Source: Rahnella rivi (lineage in GTDB: Bacteria; Pseudomonadota; Gammaproteobacteria; Enterobacterales; Enterobacteriaceae). From it: a DNA stretch of 64,000 nt. Numbering within the stretch: the first letter of the stretch is position 1; each line of letters starts with the position of its first letter. Both the position numbers and the translations under genes were made by a program. The DNA is taken from the NCBI RefSeq assembly GCF_019049655.1, contig NZ_JAFMOX010000066.1, positions 124,001-188,000 on the forward strand, read 5' to 3'. The notes under the pieces are model-generated. The model made no database searches and was not told where the DNA came from. It saw only the letters and a list, made by a program, of their open reading frames with translations. Of this stretch, positions 1 through 7,840 are shown piece after piece.

Positions 1-1
1 C

Positions 2-43
2 GATAAAGAAATTCATTCTTTAATTCATCAAGAGACGAAGTAA
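2..43 (+). CDS. possible 3' end of an upstream prophage gene
   Basis: An open frame enters from the left edge and ends at a TAA at 41-43, 21 bases before the next start codon. Only about 13 codons are visible, so no family can be named. The tight spacing and shared strand with the recombination gene that follows would fit a phage early-operon gene. It may equally be non-coding. Confidence 0.25.
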   Translation, partial: DKEIHSLIHQETK

Positions 44-64
44 AACAAAGCGAGGAAATGACCA

Positions 65-2449
65 ATGCCATTTTTCATAATTGCCTTTTATCCAAAAAAA
101 TCAGCAGCAGCAAACGGGGCTGTACCTCTGGCCACATGTATTGATTCTAAAAATGCCAAACTTGCAGAAATGAAAGCAACAATGGCATTGGAGGAATCTT
201 TCCCTGATACAACGGATAACTTTTTCAAGCCAAAGATTTGCGAATTGACCGCAAATATTAACGGGCGTCCGCCGGTCGATGGATTCAGCGAACACTGGCT
301 GACCTGTAACGTTTGGGATGAAGAAAACAAAACCTTCGAGCACATCCCTACAACAACCACCATCGATGATACCGCTGACGAACTCGATCCTCTCGCTGGC
401 GCCAAGACAATTGCCGACCTGCCATTCTCTGCGCGTGTCGCTTATGTGTCCATGTACGGCGCTGAAAGTAACGAGCTCGATATGGAGCAGGTTTCTAACG
501 CCATCGATATGGTTTCTGACGACGAAGCGCCGGAAGAAATGAAAGCATTCATCACCGGGCTTTCTGGTATTCCCGCACTGCAGCAGATGTTTCCCGATCG
601 CCTTTCGGTACTGATCGAGACAATGCGCGCGCAAATGCCTCCATTCGACAGCGCGAAAGATGTTCGTAAGTTCGCTGAAAAATGGGTTGCTGAGCCGTCT
701 AAGCGCGAAGAGAAGGCGCCAGGCACGGCGGAGCTGGCTCGCACTTACGAGACTCTTGATCTGGAAGTTGCCCTGCATGTGATGGGGATTAACCCTGATG
801 AAGCGAAAGCATCTCACATCCGTGATGCGAAATACCTCAAGGACAATCACGATCCAGCCTGGCGTGGATGGGCAACTTCATTACGCGTCGTGCCGGGGAT
901 CCTCGACATTCCTCGCGGTGAGCTATGGGAGCTGATGGCTGATGGCCACAAAGACCTTAAACTGATTGAAGATACTGATGCCCGCCGTGATTACGTGAGC
1001 AGCAAGCTGCATGGCCACCCCCTGCTGCCCGACTATCAGCCGGAAGCCGCAAAGGTTCAAAATCTCGGCGGCGGTAAGTATTCCATTGAAGGTCTGGCCG
1101 GAACTGGCGCCTCAAATGAAGTCGACAAAACGGAAGTGGTCGAAGATCAGCTTACCGAACTGCAGGCTCATATTCGGGATCTGGTGATAGGGAAAACCAA
1201 TGTCGTTTCTCCAGATGAAATGGCAAAACTGCTGACCGATAAGAGTTTGGGTGCAAAGCTGGTGGTGAAAAAGCTCGCTAAGGATTACGAGCTTTCTGGC
1301 AATGCATTCGGCCTCCTTAAACTAGATGAAATACATCACCTGACACTTGATGTCGTTGAATCGTGGATCCCTGACCAGACCGACCGCATCGCCTTTATTA
1401 CTGATCGCGTAAAATTTTACATTGATGAACGCACTAATGAAGGCGCGGTTGAGAAGCCTGTGACTGATACAAAACCAGCCGAAACCGTAACAATCGCCCC
1501 GAAAACTGAAACAGTTCAGGCCAAAACGGCGCCCGAAACAGCAGAACCTGCATTGCCTGAAAATACCGTGGCCGCTCCTCAGGATGATTTCAGACAGCGC
1601 GCTGCCGCCCTTGAAAGCGGGCTTGCCGAAAAATCAGAAGAGGCGCTGGGAAATCTGCATATCTGGAAACAAGTTCAAAGTACAGACCCCCGCTACACAA
1701 AACCGTTGGAAGGTGCTGGCTTTGCCGGTACCAGCATTAACGCCGAATATATGTTCATGCGCGCAACCGAGATCTTCGGGCCGGTCGGTACCGGCTGGGG
1801 ATACGAGATTGTTGAAGATCGCATGCTCAACGGCGCACCTCTTTCAGAGCAGATTTACGAGAACAATAAGTTCGTAAGGAGTGTTCTGTTGCGTGATGCC
1901 GACGGCACGCTGCTCTTTGAACAGAATCACGTACTGCGCATTAAGTTTTGGTATGCGATCGAGGGAGATGTTCGCGGTGAGCTGGAATCATATGGCTCGA
2001 CGCCTTATCTGTATAAATCAAAACGCGGGATCACTACCGATGGAGAGACCCACAAAAAGAGCCTGACGGATGCCATTAAAAAAGCGCTATCTATGCTGGG
2101 TTTCTCAGCCGATGTCTGGCTGGGCTGGCACGACATGCCTGAATACCTGGCAGATAACGCGATCGAATACAGCATCAAAAATGCCAGCGATAAGGCCGAA
2201 GATACTGTTCGCCTTCGCAAAGAGCTGGATGAGAAATTTGCTGCCAATACGGAAACCATGAAAGGCGCTGTTACCGCAAACGAAGTAACCAAAATCGCTT
2301 CATCCCTTAACCGCACTATCGGCGTTCACCTCAAGAATGCGAAGGCAGTTAACGACACTGAGCATGCGCGCTATCTCGAAACCCGGCTGCGTCGCCTGGA
2401 AGAAATTAAAACCGAATGTCTCGCAAAATTTGAAGGAGAAAAAGCATGA
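65..2449 (+). CDS. prophage recombination protein: RecE-like N-terminal region joined to a single-strand-annealing-like C-terminal domain
   Basis: 794 residues, preceded by a GAGGA ribosome site 9 bases before the ATG. The first ~80 residues look like the N-terminal part of phage exodeoxyribonuclease VIII (RecE) proteins, from memory. Residues ~480-520 are a Pro/Thr/Glu-rich linker. From ~530 a compact domain holds segments such as GAGFAGTSIN, FGPVGTGWGYE and KKSLTDAIKKALSMLGFSADVWLG, split here by family memory; it resembles phage proteins annotated as Rad52/SSAP-type annealing factors. I see no RecE-type nuclease domain at the C-terminus, so this would be a fusion of a RecE-like front to an annealing module. 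It overlaps the next gene by four bases (ATGA), so the two are translationally coupled. Phage origin is secure; the exact activity is inferred. Confidence 0.6.
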   Translation: MPFFIIAFYPKKSAAANGAVPLATCIDSKNAKLAEMKATMALEESFPDTTDNFFKPKICELTANINGRPPVDGFSEHWLTCNVWDEENKTFEHIPTTTTIDDTADELDPLAGAKTIADLPFSARVAYVSMYGAESNELDMEQVSNAIDMVSDDEAPEEMKAFITGLSGIPALQQMFPDRLSVLIETMRAQMPPFDSAKDVRKFAEKWVAEPSKREEKAPGTAELARTYETLDLEVALHVMGINPDEAKASHIRDAKYLKDNHDPAWRGWATSLRVVPGILDIPRGELWELMADGHKDLKLIEDTDARRDYVSSKLHGHPLLPDYQPEAAKVQNLGGGKYSIEGLAGTGASNEVDKTEVVEDQLTELQAHIRDLVIGKTNVVSPDEMAKLLTDKSLGAKLVVKKLAKDYELSGNAFGLLKLDEIHHLTLDVVESWIPDQTDRIAFITDRVKFYIDERTNEGAVEKPVTDTKPAETVTIAPKTETVQAKTAPETAEPALPENTVAAPQDDFRQRAAALESGLAEKSEEALGNLHIWKQVQSTDPRYTKPLEGAGFAGTSINAEYMFMRATEIFGPVGTGWGYEIVEDRMLNGAPLSEQIYENNKFVRSVLLRDADGTLLFEQNHVLRIKFWYAIEGDVRGELESYGSTPYLYKSKRGITTDGETHKKSLTDAIKKALSMLGFSADVWLGWHDMPEYLADNAIEYSIKNASDKAEDTVRLRKELDEKFAANTETMKGAVTANEVTKIASSLNRTIGVHLKNAKAVNDTEHARYLETRLRRLEEIKTECLAKFEGEKA

Positions 2450-2949
2450 GCAACAGAACCATAGATTTAGCGCTTGAAATGAAAAAGCTGCAGGAACTGG
2501 CGGAAGATGGCGAACTTACTCCGGACATGATCAAAGACACCCTTGAAGGGCTCGAAATGATGCTGGGGGATAAGCTGGACGCCACTATGCATGTTGCGCG
2601 GGACTTCATCGGCAATGCGGAAAAGTGTGATACGGAAGCCAAGCGCCTGGCTGAACGTAAGAAAATGTGGACTAACCAGGCTGAACTACTGAAAAAATAC
2701 ATCCTCGACTGCATGATCACTGCCGGGAGCGATAGTGTGAAAACCGCAGCCAATACCTTCAGCGCCCGCAAGGGATCTCAGCGGCTTATCGTTGACGACG
2801 AAGAGTTACTTCCTGACGATTATGTTGAGTCGTTCACGCAGATCATAAACAAAGTAAAAAGTGATGAACTGAAAAAAGCGCTGCAAGCCGGTACTGAGAT
2901 CAAAGGCGCGCACCTTGAAGTCGGCCCGCGCTCGCTGGCAGTTCGATAA
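2446..2949 (+). CDS. Siphovirus Gp157 family protein
   Basis: 167 residues, mostly helical and highly charged, with a long coiled-coil stretch at ~55-95 (many Lys/Glu/Ala) and a C-terminal part reading VKSDELKKALQAG then GAHLEVGPRSL. This order of a helical N-terminus followed by a short KxxLKKALxxGxxxxGxxL tail is what I know from the siphovirus Gp157 family, linked in Streptococcus phage Sfi21 to interference with superinfecting phage. In lambdoid early regions it usually sits beside recombination genes, as here. Its start overlaps the preceding gene by four bases. The biochemical role is not established. Confidence 0.7.
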   Translation: MSNRTIDLALEMKKLQELAEDGELTPDMIKDTLEGLEMMLGDKLDATMHVARDFIGNAEKCDTEAKRLAERKKMWTNQAELLKKYILDCMITAGSDSVKTAANTFSARKGSQRLIVDDEELLPDDYVESFTQIINKVKSDELKKALQAGTEIKGAHLEVGPRSLAVR

Positions 2950-2950
2950 C

Positions 2951-3008
2951 CAAAACTGATTTCCAATAATCAAAACTGATCCGGTCATCATGCCAATATG
3001 CTGACCGG
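2951..3008 (+). repeat. direct repeats and inverted repeat upstream of xis
   Basis: The decamer CAAAACTGAT occurs at 2951-2960 and again at 2971-2980, a 20-base (two helical turn) period. It is followed by an inverted repeat, CCGGTCA at 2981-2987 and TGACCGG at 3002-3008. This non-coding gap ends about 20 bases before the excisionase start. The spacing suggests protein-binding sites (repressor, Xis or integrase arm sites); which protein binds is not visible. Confidence 0.5.
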
Positions 3009-3030
3009 TCAACCTAATGAGGTATGACCA

Positions 3031-3306
3031 ATGGCTAAGTTGCTAACTTTAGAAGAATGGAGCGATAAAAATTACGAAAGCCATAAGCCATCGATCCAGA
3101 CACTCTGGCGCTGGGCTCGTAACGGGTGCATCTATCCGGCACCGGAAAAGCACGGTCGCCAGTACCGCGTGCAACCAACCGCCATCTACATCAATCCAAA
3201 AGATGTGAGGCTCGGCAAAAAAATAAAAGATGCGCAAAGCAGCTTACCGGCGCGCAGCGCGTTCATGGAGAAAGTTATAAATGACGCGGCGAAGCACAAA
3301 GTATGA
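3031..3306 (+). CDS. xis: excisionase (lambda Xis-like)
   Basis: 91 residues, preceded by a GAGG ribosome site. The N-terminus (LLTLEEWSDKNY, then TLWRWARNGCIYPAPEKHGRQY) matches the winged-helix pattern of lambda Xis (LTLQEWN, ETVRRWVRECRIFPPPVKDGREY). Such proteins bind and bend DNA next to attP/attR and direct integrase towards excision. It is longer than the 72-residue lambda protein. The 3' end overlaps the integrase start by 26 bases, the classic xis-int arrangement, so the two are co-expressed. Whether the element can still excise cannot be judged because the rest of the prophage is outside the window. Confidence 0.85.
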   Translation: MAKLLTLEEWSDKNYESHKPSIQTLWRWARNGCIYPAPEKHGRQYRVQPTAIYINPKDVRLGKKIKDAQSSLPARSAFMEKVINDAAKHKV

Positions 3307-4363
3307 CGCTAATCTCCCTAGGAACCTGACCTATCGCCGCCGTTACAAGTCCTATTACTGGCGCAACCCACTCACCAAGAAAGAATTCTCGCTCGGCCAG
3401 ATCTCGCGCAGGGATGCGATCTCTCAGGCCATAGAGGCAAACAACTTTATTGAACAGAGCTTCTCCCCCATAGCACTGTTGGAGCGACTGAAGGGCACTA
3501 ACGAGTACACGCTAAAATCCTGGCTGGAGCGTTATGACATCTTGTTTAAGCGAAGGAAATTAGCAGACAACACCTACAAAGTGCGGAAAGGACAAATTGC
3601 CGTTATTGAAGAGAAAATGGGGGAAATGGTGTTGGGGAAGATCACGACGCGGCATATCGCTGACTTTCTCGAAATCTGGGTCGCCCAGGATAAAAAAACC
3701 ATGGCGGCCACAATGCGTTCGGTGTTGTCAGATATTTTCCGGGAGGCGATAGTCGAGGGGCATATTGAACAGAACCCAGTTGCGTCAACGCGGGCCGCGA
3801 AGCCGGTGGTGAAGCGTGAGCGATTGGAACTGGAGCAATACCTCGCAATAAGACAGAGCGCCGACTTACTGCCCGCATGGTTTGGCCTTTCTATGGACCT
3901 GGCGCTTATCACTGGCCAGCGGCGAGAGGATATTGCGCTTATGCGCTTTGACCAAGTTGTTGATGGGCGACTACTGATAGATCAGGGAAAAACAGGGGCG
4001 ATGATATCCCTCCCTTTGGATCTTGAATTGCGGAGCGTTGGTTTACGATTGGGCACGGTGATCGACCGTTGCAGGCTAGCAAGTAGCACTGATTTCATCG
4101 TCAGCGCAGGAAAGCGGAAAAACAGCCCTGATGGATCGCTACACCCTGATGGACTAACTAAGAAATTTGTCGCAGCGCGGAACACTGCAGGAATTGAGTT
4201 TCAGGATAATCCGCCGACATTTCATGAAATCAGAAGCTTGGCAGGGCGATTATATGAAAAGGAAAAAGGTAAGGAGTTTGCAAGGAAAATACTGGGGCAT
4301 AAATCTGAGAAAATGACTGATAAATATCTGGACACAAGAGGAAAGGAGTACTCACTATTGTGA
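3281..4363 (+). CDS. int: tyrosine-recombinase integrase, lambda type
   Basis: 360 residues, about the length of lambda Int (356). An N-terminal arm-binding region (YRRRYKSYYWRNPLTKKEFSLG) resembles that of lambda. A core-binding region covers ~70-175 and the catalytic domain ~180-355. Catalytic residues are all visible: Arg214 in TGQRRED, His315 and Arg318 in HEIR, His340 in GHKSEKMTDKY and nucleophile Tyr349. It should catalyse site-specific integration at the attachment site and, with the overlapping Xis, excision. The likely target is the sdsR locus at ~7.2 kb, separated from int by a two-gene cassette. Intact; no frameshift seen. Confidence 0.93.
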   Translation: MTRRSTKYDANLPRNLTYRRRYKSYYWRNPLTKKEFSLGQISRRDAISQAIEANNFIEQSFSPIALLERLKGTNEYTLKSWLERYDILFKRRKLADNTYKVRKGQIAVIEEKMGEMVLGKITTRHIADFLEIWVAQDKKTMAATMRSVLSDIFREAIVEGHIEQNPVASTRAAKPVVKRERLELEQYLAIRQSADLLPAWFGLSMDLALITGQRREDIALMRFDQVVDGRLLIDQGKTGAMISLPLDLELRSVGLRLGTVIDRCRLASSTDFIVSAGKRKNSPDGSLHPDGLTKKFVAARNTAGIEFQDNPPTFHEIRSLAGRLYEKEKGKEFARKILGHKSEKMTDKYLDTRGKEYSLL

Positions 4364-4413
4364 ATTACTCCAATTCAAATAATCAAGATTGACTATAATG
4401 AATAACTAACCAT

Positions 4414-5880
4414 TTAACTAAGTAACCATGTAACAATACGAGGTAAAAACCACATAGAACTCGCAAGCAATAAATAAATGATCACCATCGCGCCTAAGGA
4501 GAAGAACAGTGTCTTCCTTCTTTTTCTTATAGGGAGGAGGAAACTTTCCTGATTTTCTTCACGTGAAGTATAACGTTGTAGAACTTTCAACCACTTTTCA
4601 CTTTCACTCAAAGTTAAACATGCGTCTCTAGAATGAATAACTACCTGTAGAGCGCAAGACAAAATCAAATACCCTGCAAGAAATTTAACAAGCAAAGACA
4701 ACTCATGGCTTGCTAACAGCTGGTCAATATTTTTGTTGTCAAACTTTCCTAAAAAAGAATAACCAACAAAAGCTAAAATACCCAGAACATCCCTCGTAAT
4801 ATTCGAGACTAGATCGCGCACCTTAGATGCATACATATCGGCCTGAGAACGCATATCTTTAAGTAACTCGCGAATTTCTTTATGGTAAGCATCTTTACGG
4901 TCTAATATGACGAAGGCATAACTGTCCTGCGATTGTTGCAAGGCTGTACTGATATTTTCAGCAAGTTCTGAGTAAAAATCATTCGTAGTAATAATATCTA
5001 ATGACAGACGGTCCATCACTAGTTGCAATCTTGTTTCTGCTCGCTCTCTATATACCCAGCTTACAGTTTTAATTAATTCTTCATTTAACTTAATAATATC
5101 TACAAATGCATTTTCAGATAGATTTACTGTTAGTTTTTTCGTGCCTTTAAAACATGCATAGTAATTGCCATTCTCTTTTTTTAACTCATAACAAATACTT
5201 GCCACAAGGTTTCTAATTGAAATCAGAGAAAAGGCTAATGCTATTTCTGAACTAAAATCCCCCCAAGTCAAAATGAAATTTTTTGGTTTAATTTGAAGGT
5301 ATTCTTCTGAATTAATATGTACTAGGTCTGATACTTCTCTTGCATCAGGTAATGTTGCAACAGTTCTATCCAAACCTCGAACATAAACACCATCGGCGGG
5401 GATAATTGATATGAAGTCACCCCCTGAAGCCTGGCTCAGTTTATGCACCCATATACTGGTACTTTTTTTGAAATCTGGCTCATGCTGGCTAGTCACCTCA
5501 GAGAAAGGATCAATATTCTTTACCCAATCTAAAGCTCGTGCTTCAGATAAAAAAAACACATTTATATCGGAAATCACATCATCCGAACGCTGTGCTAAGA
5601 GTTCTGCTATTTGCTTTTTACTTAATACTATGCACCAATCGCTTTTTTCAGCATGTAAAAAATCGACCATCTCGTCAAAATCGACTATATTTCCGCCGAC
5701 TTTTAATGTAGGGCAAGGCAAACCAAGAATATTAGTTAATTGTTCAATTTCAGAGCACAAAGCAACCAGTTCCTGGTCGATACAACTCCCAGTTACAGTT
5801 AACCGATAGCTCTCCTCAAGAACCTCTGAAGAAATTTCACACAATCTGTCTAATTTGGTTAGCAATACCCCGATCGTCAT
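4414..5880 (-). CDS. uncharacterised membrane protein, second gene of a prophage cargo cassette
   Basis: 488 residues, no family recognised. The N-terminal ~360 residues are soluble-looking, mixed helix and strand, with several helical stretches (for instance ~255-350). The C-terminus carries three likely membrane segments at ~370-390, ~400-425 and ~458-485, separated by a Lys/Arg-rich loop (RKRRK near 455). The ATG lies one base after the stop of the upstream NA37-like gene, so they form a coupled two-gene unit. Codon use is AT-rich compared with the core genes on the right. The unit points away from the integrase. A soluble sensor with a membrane-embedded C-terminus beside a nucleoid-protein-like partner, inside a prophage, would suit an anti-phage or exclusion system; that is inference. 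Confidence 0.75.
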   Translation of the reverse strand: MTIGVLLTKLDRLCEISSEVLEESYRLTVTGSCIDQELVALCSEIEQLTNILGLPCPTLKVGGNIVDFDEMVDFLHAEKSDWCIVLSKKQIAELLAQRSDDVISDINVFFLSEARALDWVKNIDPFSEVTSQHEPDFKKSTSIWVHKLSQASGGDFISIIPADGVYVRGLDRTVATLPDAREVSDLVHINSEEYLQIKPKNFILTWGDFSSEIALAFSLISIRNLVASICYELKKENGNYYACFKGTKKLTVNLSENAFVDIIKLNEELIKTVSWVYRERAETRLQLVMDRLSLDIITTNDFYSELAENISTALQQSQDSYAFVILDRKDAYHKEIRELLKDMRSQADMYASKVRDLVSNITRDVLGILAFVGYSFLGKFDNKNIDQLLASHELSLLVKFLAGYLILSCALQVVIHSRDACLTLSESEKWLKVLQRYTSREENQESFLLPIRKRRKTLFFSLGAMVIIYLLLASSMWFLPRIVTWLLS

Positions 5881-5881
5881 C

Positions 5882-6952
5882 CTACTTTACCTTGACTTCA
5901 AACTTGTTAGTTTCAATTGTAATCTGTTCTTTGCCATTTGGTAACGTTTTTCGAGTCAAACCAGCTGCTGCTGCGTCACCAGCAAAGGTAATGACAACAC
6001 CTTCGGCTGTTTCGTAAATAACTGTTTTATCCCTACGGCTTATGGACGCGGGTGTAGGCTTAAATTGTTGGCCTGCCACTCCAATACCCACTAATTTCTC
6101 GTGCAATTCATCTATCAGGACTTGACGCGCGCCCTTGTCGTCATGTCTGACAACAGACTCCAAATATCTTTCAGTGTCAAAGGTTTCACATGAATCAAAA
6201 TAACTTATCGATCTACCAATTATCGTATTGGCATCTTCACCCTCAGGCAGACTTTCCCTAGGTATTAATCTTGCCCAGGAACGCAGTGCTTTATGAGTCT
6301 CAATTGTTAAAGTGGAAGGCGTTTGCCTCAATTTAACACTGAGAAACTTTTTAAAATAATCTGTAAGATTCGAGTCTACACGGTCATATGCAAGCACGTC
6401 CCATGCAAAAGTACCGGAAAGATCAATAAGCGCGCTTTTTTGTACTGCTTGCTTACTTTCGCTTAGAGCATTAGGGACTTCATTAATAACAGCTATTTTT
6501 TTACCATTTTTTTCTTCGTAACTGTAGGTTAATGTAGCCGTCTTGTCTAATTTAACCAGAAATAACAATGATTTGTATTCATTTGGACTGCTGAGATATT
6601 TCACGACGGAAACTACAAATAAACCATCAGCAGCTGAACCTGCATGAAGTTTAGCAAAGCTGCGTGTAACATCTTTGGAGGTTTCCGCAAAGTCTTTCTG
6701 CCCTGTTACCAGCTTTTGGCATTTTTCAGACAAGCTATCCACATCCTCTTCGAAAACGTACTGAGTGCCTTTTGCGCATTCCTTCAGTCTATTAAGAAAA
6801 AATGCTTGTTGAGCCTCTGCCAGTGAGACTGAATCCAAAAAGATTGTCTTATCACCATCAGCATCTGCATTGATGATATGAAAAATAAAGTTACTTATTT
6901 CTAATGATTCAATCTGTCCTTTGCTCAAAACGGACTCAATAGATTTGGCCAT
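5882..6952 (-). CDS. NA37/YejK-like nucleoid-associated protein in prophage cargo cassette
   Basis: 356 residues. The layout resembles the 37-kDa nucleoid-associated family (YejK/NdpA, NA37): an N-terminal segment IESLEISNFIFHIIN, a central ADGLFVVSVVKYL strand-rich region at ~110-135 followed by a stretch ending in LIDLSGTFAWDV, a KKFLSVKL segment near 205, and a C-terminal VVITFAGDAAAAGL region. Overall similarity is modest and is recalled, not computed. E. coli yejK is a stand-alone core gene; here the gene is first in a two-gene prophage unit, one base ahead of the membrane-protein gene. A ribosome site AGGA lies 8-10 bases before the ATG, and two inverted repeats lie just upstream. Role unknown; a DNA-sensing part of a defence cassette is one possibility. 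Confidence 0.6.
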   Translation of the reverse strand: MAKSIESVLSKGQIESLEISNFIFHIINADADGDKTIFLDSVSLAEAQQAFFLNRLKECAKGTQYVFEEDVDSLSEKCQKLVTGQKDFAETSKDVTRSFAKLHAGSAADGLFVVSVVKYLSSPNEYKSLLFLVKLDKTATLTYSYEEKNGKKIAVINEVPNALSESKQAVQKSALIDLSGTFAWDVLAYDRVDSNLTDYFKKFLSVKLRQTPSTLTIETHKALRSWARLIPRESLPEGEDANTIIGRSISYFDSCETFDTERYLESVVRHDDKGARQVLIDELHEKLVGIGVAGQQFKPTPASISRRDKTVIYETAEGVVITFAGDAAAAGLTRKTLPNGKEQITIETNKFEVKVK

Positions 6953-6968
6953 GTAAATAATCCTTATT

Positions 6969-7002
6969 GATTAAAAAATTAATCTAACAATTTTCTATTG
7001 TT
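6969..7002 (-). promoter_or_regulatory. two adjacent inverted repeats upstream of the cargo cassette
   Basis: GATTAA-AAAA-TTAATC at 6969-6984 is a perfect 16-base palindrome, and AACAAT-N5-ATTGTT at 6986-7002 is a second perfect inverted repeat directly next to it. Both lie 17-50 bases upstream of the NA37-like start, where a promoter and operator would be. They could be repressor sites keeping the cassette quiet. AT-rich DNA makes chance palindromes more likely, so this is tentative. Confidence 0.4.
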
Positions 7003-7128
7003 TTTTGTATGTCATAAGTCACTTTTTTGCTGAAAATCAATTGAATAGATACTTAAAATGGATCCTCGAGTCAAAACAGTATGAGGGAGGAAGTTTAGGT
7101 AGGAGGTGTACATTTTGCTGCAAGTAAC

Positions 7129-7150
7129 GAAAAGACCGAGTACAGAATTT
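7129..7150 (+). repeat. degenerate second copy of the sdsR 3'-end sequence (possible att remnant)
   Basis: AAAGACCGAGTAC at 7131-7143 repeats, with one mismatch, AAAGACCGAATAC at 7214-7226, which is part of the sdsR terminator on the other strand. A near-duplicate of an sdsR end on the prophage side is what an imperfect attachment core, or the scar of an earlier integration at the same target, would leave. The repeat is short, so chance cannot be excluded. Confidence 0.35.
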
Positions 7151-7207
7151 CGTGTAACGTTCGTGTATTTTCGTTTTTACAAAAAATAAACCTTACAGAT
7201 CAATAGC

Positions 7208-7310
7208 ATAAAAAAAGACCGAATACGATTCCTATATTCGGTCTAGGGAAATGGCTCTTGGGAGAGAGCCGTGCGCTAAAAGTTGGCATTAATGCAGGCT
7301 GTTAAGCCGT
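7208..7310 (-). ncRNA. sdsR: small regulatory RNA SdsR (RyeB)
   Basis: Read on the minus strand, the sequence agrees almost base for base with the E. coli/Salmonella sRNA: AGCCTGCATTAATGCCAAC at 7300-7282, the GGCTCTCTCCCAAGAGCC hairpin at 7269-7252, then the GACCGAATA...TATTCGGTC terminator stem followed by a U-run at about 7243-7210. SdsR is a sigma-S-dependent, Hfq-binding stationary-phase sRNA that represses targets such as ompD and mutS in Salmonella. The 5' end is set by homology to about 7305-7312; a TACATT hexamer at 7317-7312 could be the -10. An antisense RNA (SraC/RyeA) crosses this locus in E. coli and may here too. Gene order sdsR-yebY-yebZ-yobA is conserved. The RNA and its terminator look intact despite the neighbouring prophage. 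Confidence 0.93.
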
Positions 7311-7454
7311 ACAATGTAAAGGATAGCCGACAGCTGACTATTTTCCACTCAACTCGCAACATAGTGATAATAACAATGCTGTATTATTTTCATTATGTGA
7401 CAACATTCGCAAAGCATGAGTTTAACAACAGTCACTTATTAGCCGCACAGCAAC

Positions 7455-7790
7455 TCAGCAGAGTGATTCCGCTTTGCTGATAAATGGCGCGAGGCTCATT
7501 TTTTGTCCCGGATTCTGCGGGTCATCAAGCCAGATTTTTTCAAGCGGAACCGCCTGGACCTGACGATTTTTCACCTGCTCTTTCGCCACATCGTTCAAAG
7601 GATATTGCGCCAGTGTGCTGTCGTTAATCACATATAACGCATGGCCGGGACGGCATTGCAGCATCACCTCTTCCCGGGTGAAAGCCCATGCCTTGCCGTA
7701 TTGTAAACGGCTGACGGTTTCCAGTTGTGGCGCGGCCAGACTGCTGGCGGACAAGGTCAGCAATACGCAGGCAAGCAGTGATTTCCTCAT
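7455..7790 (-). CDS. yebY: YebY family periplasmic protein (DUF2511)
   Basis: 111 residues beginning with a clear signal peptide (RKSLLACVLLTLSASSLAA, cleavage after ~20). The mature part contains a conserved Cys in MLQCRPGHALYV and a C-terminal Cys, which could form a disulfide. This is the DUF2511 protein found next to yebZ and yobA across Enterobacterales, where the three genes are copper-inducible in E. coli as far as I recall. It is last in a minus-strand run yobA-yebZ-yebY, 50 bases after yebZ. Molecular function is unknown; a periplasmic copper-response role is inferred from the neighbours. Confidence 0.9.
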   Translation of the reverse strand: MRKSLLACVLLTLSASSLAAPQLETVSRLQYGKAWAFTREEVMLQCRPGHALYVINDSTLAQYPLNDVAKEQVKNRQVQAVPLEKIWLDDPQNPGQKMSLAPFISKAESLC

Positions 7791-7840
7791 GATATTTCCT
7801 CGGTAATAATTTTATTCTTAATACGTTATTAATAACTGTT

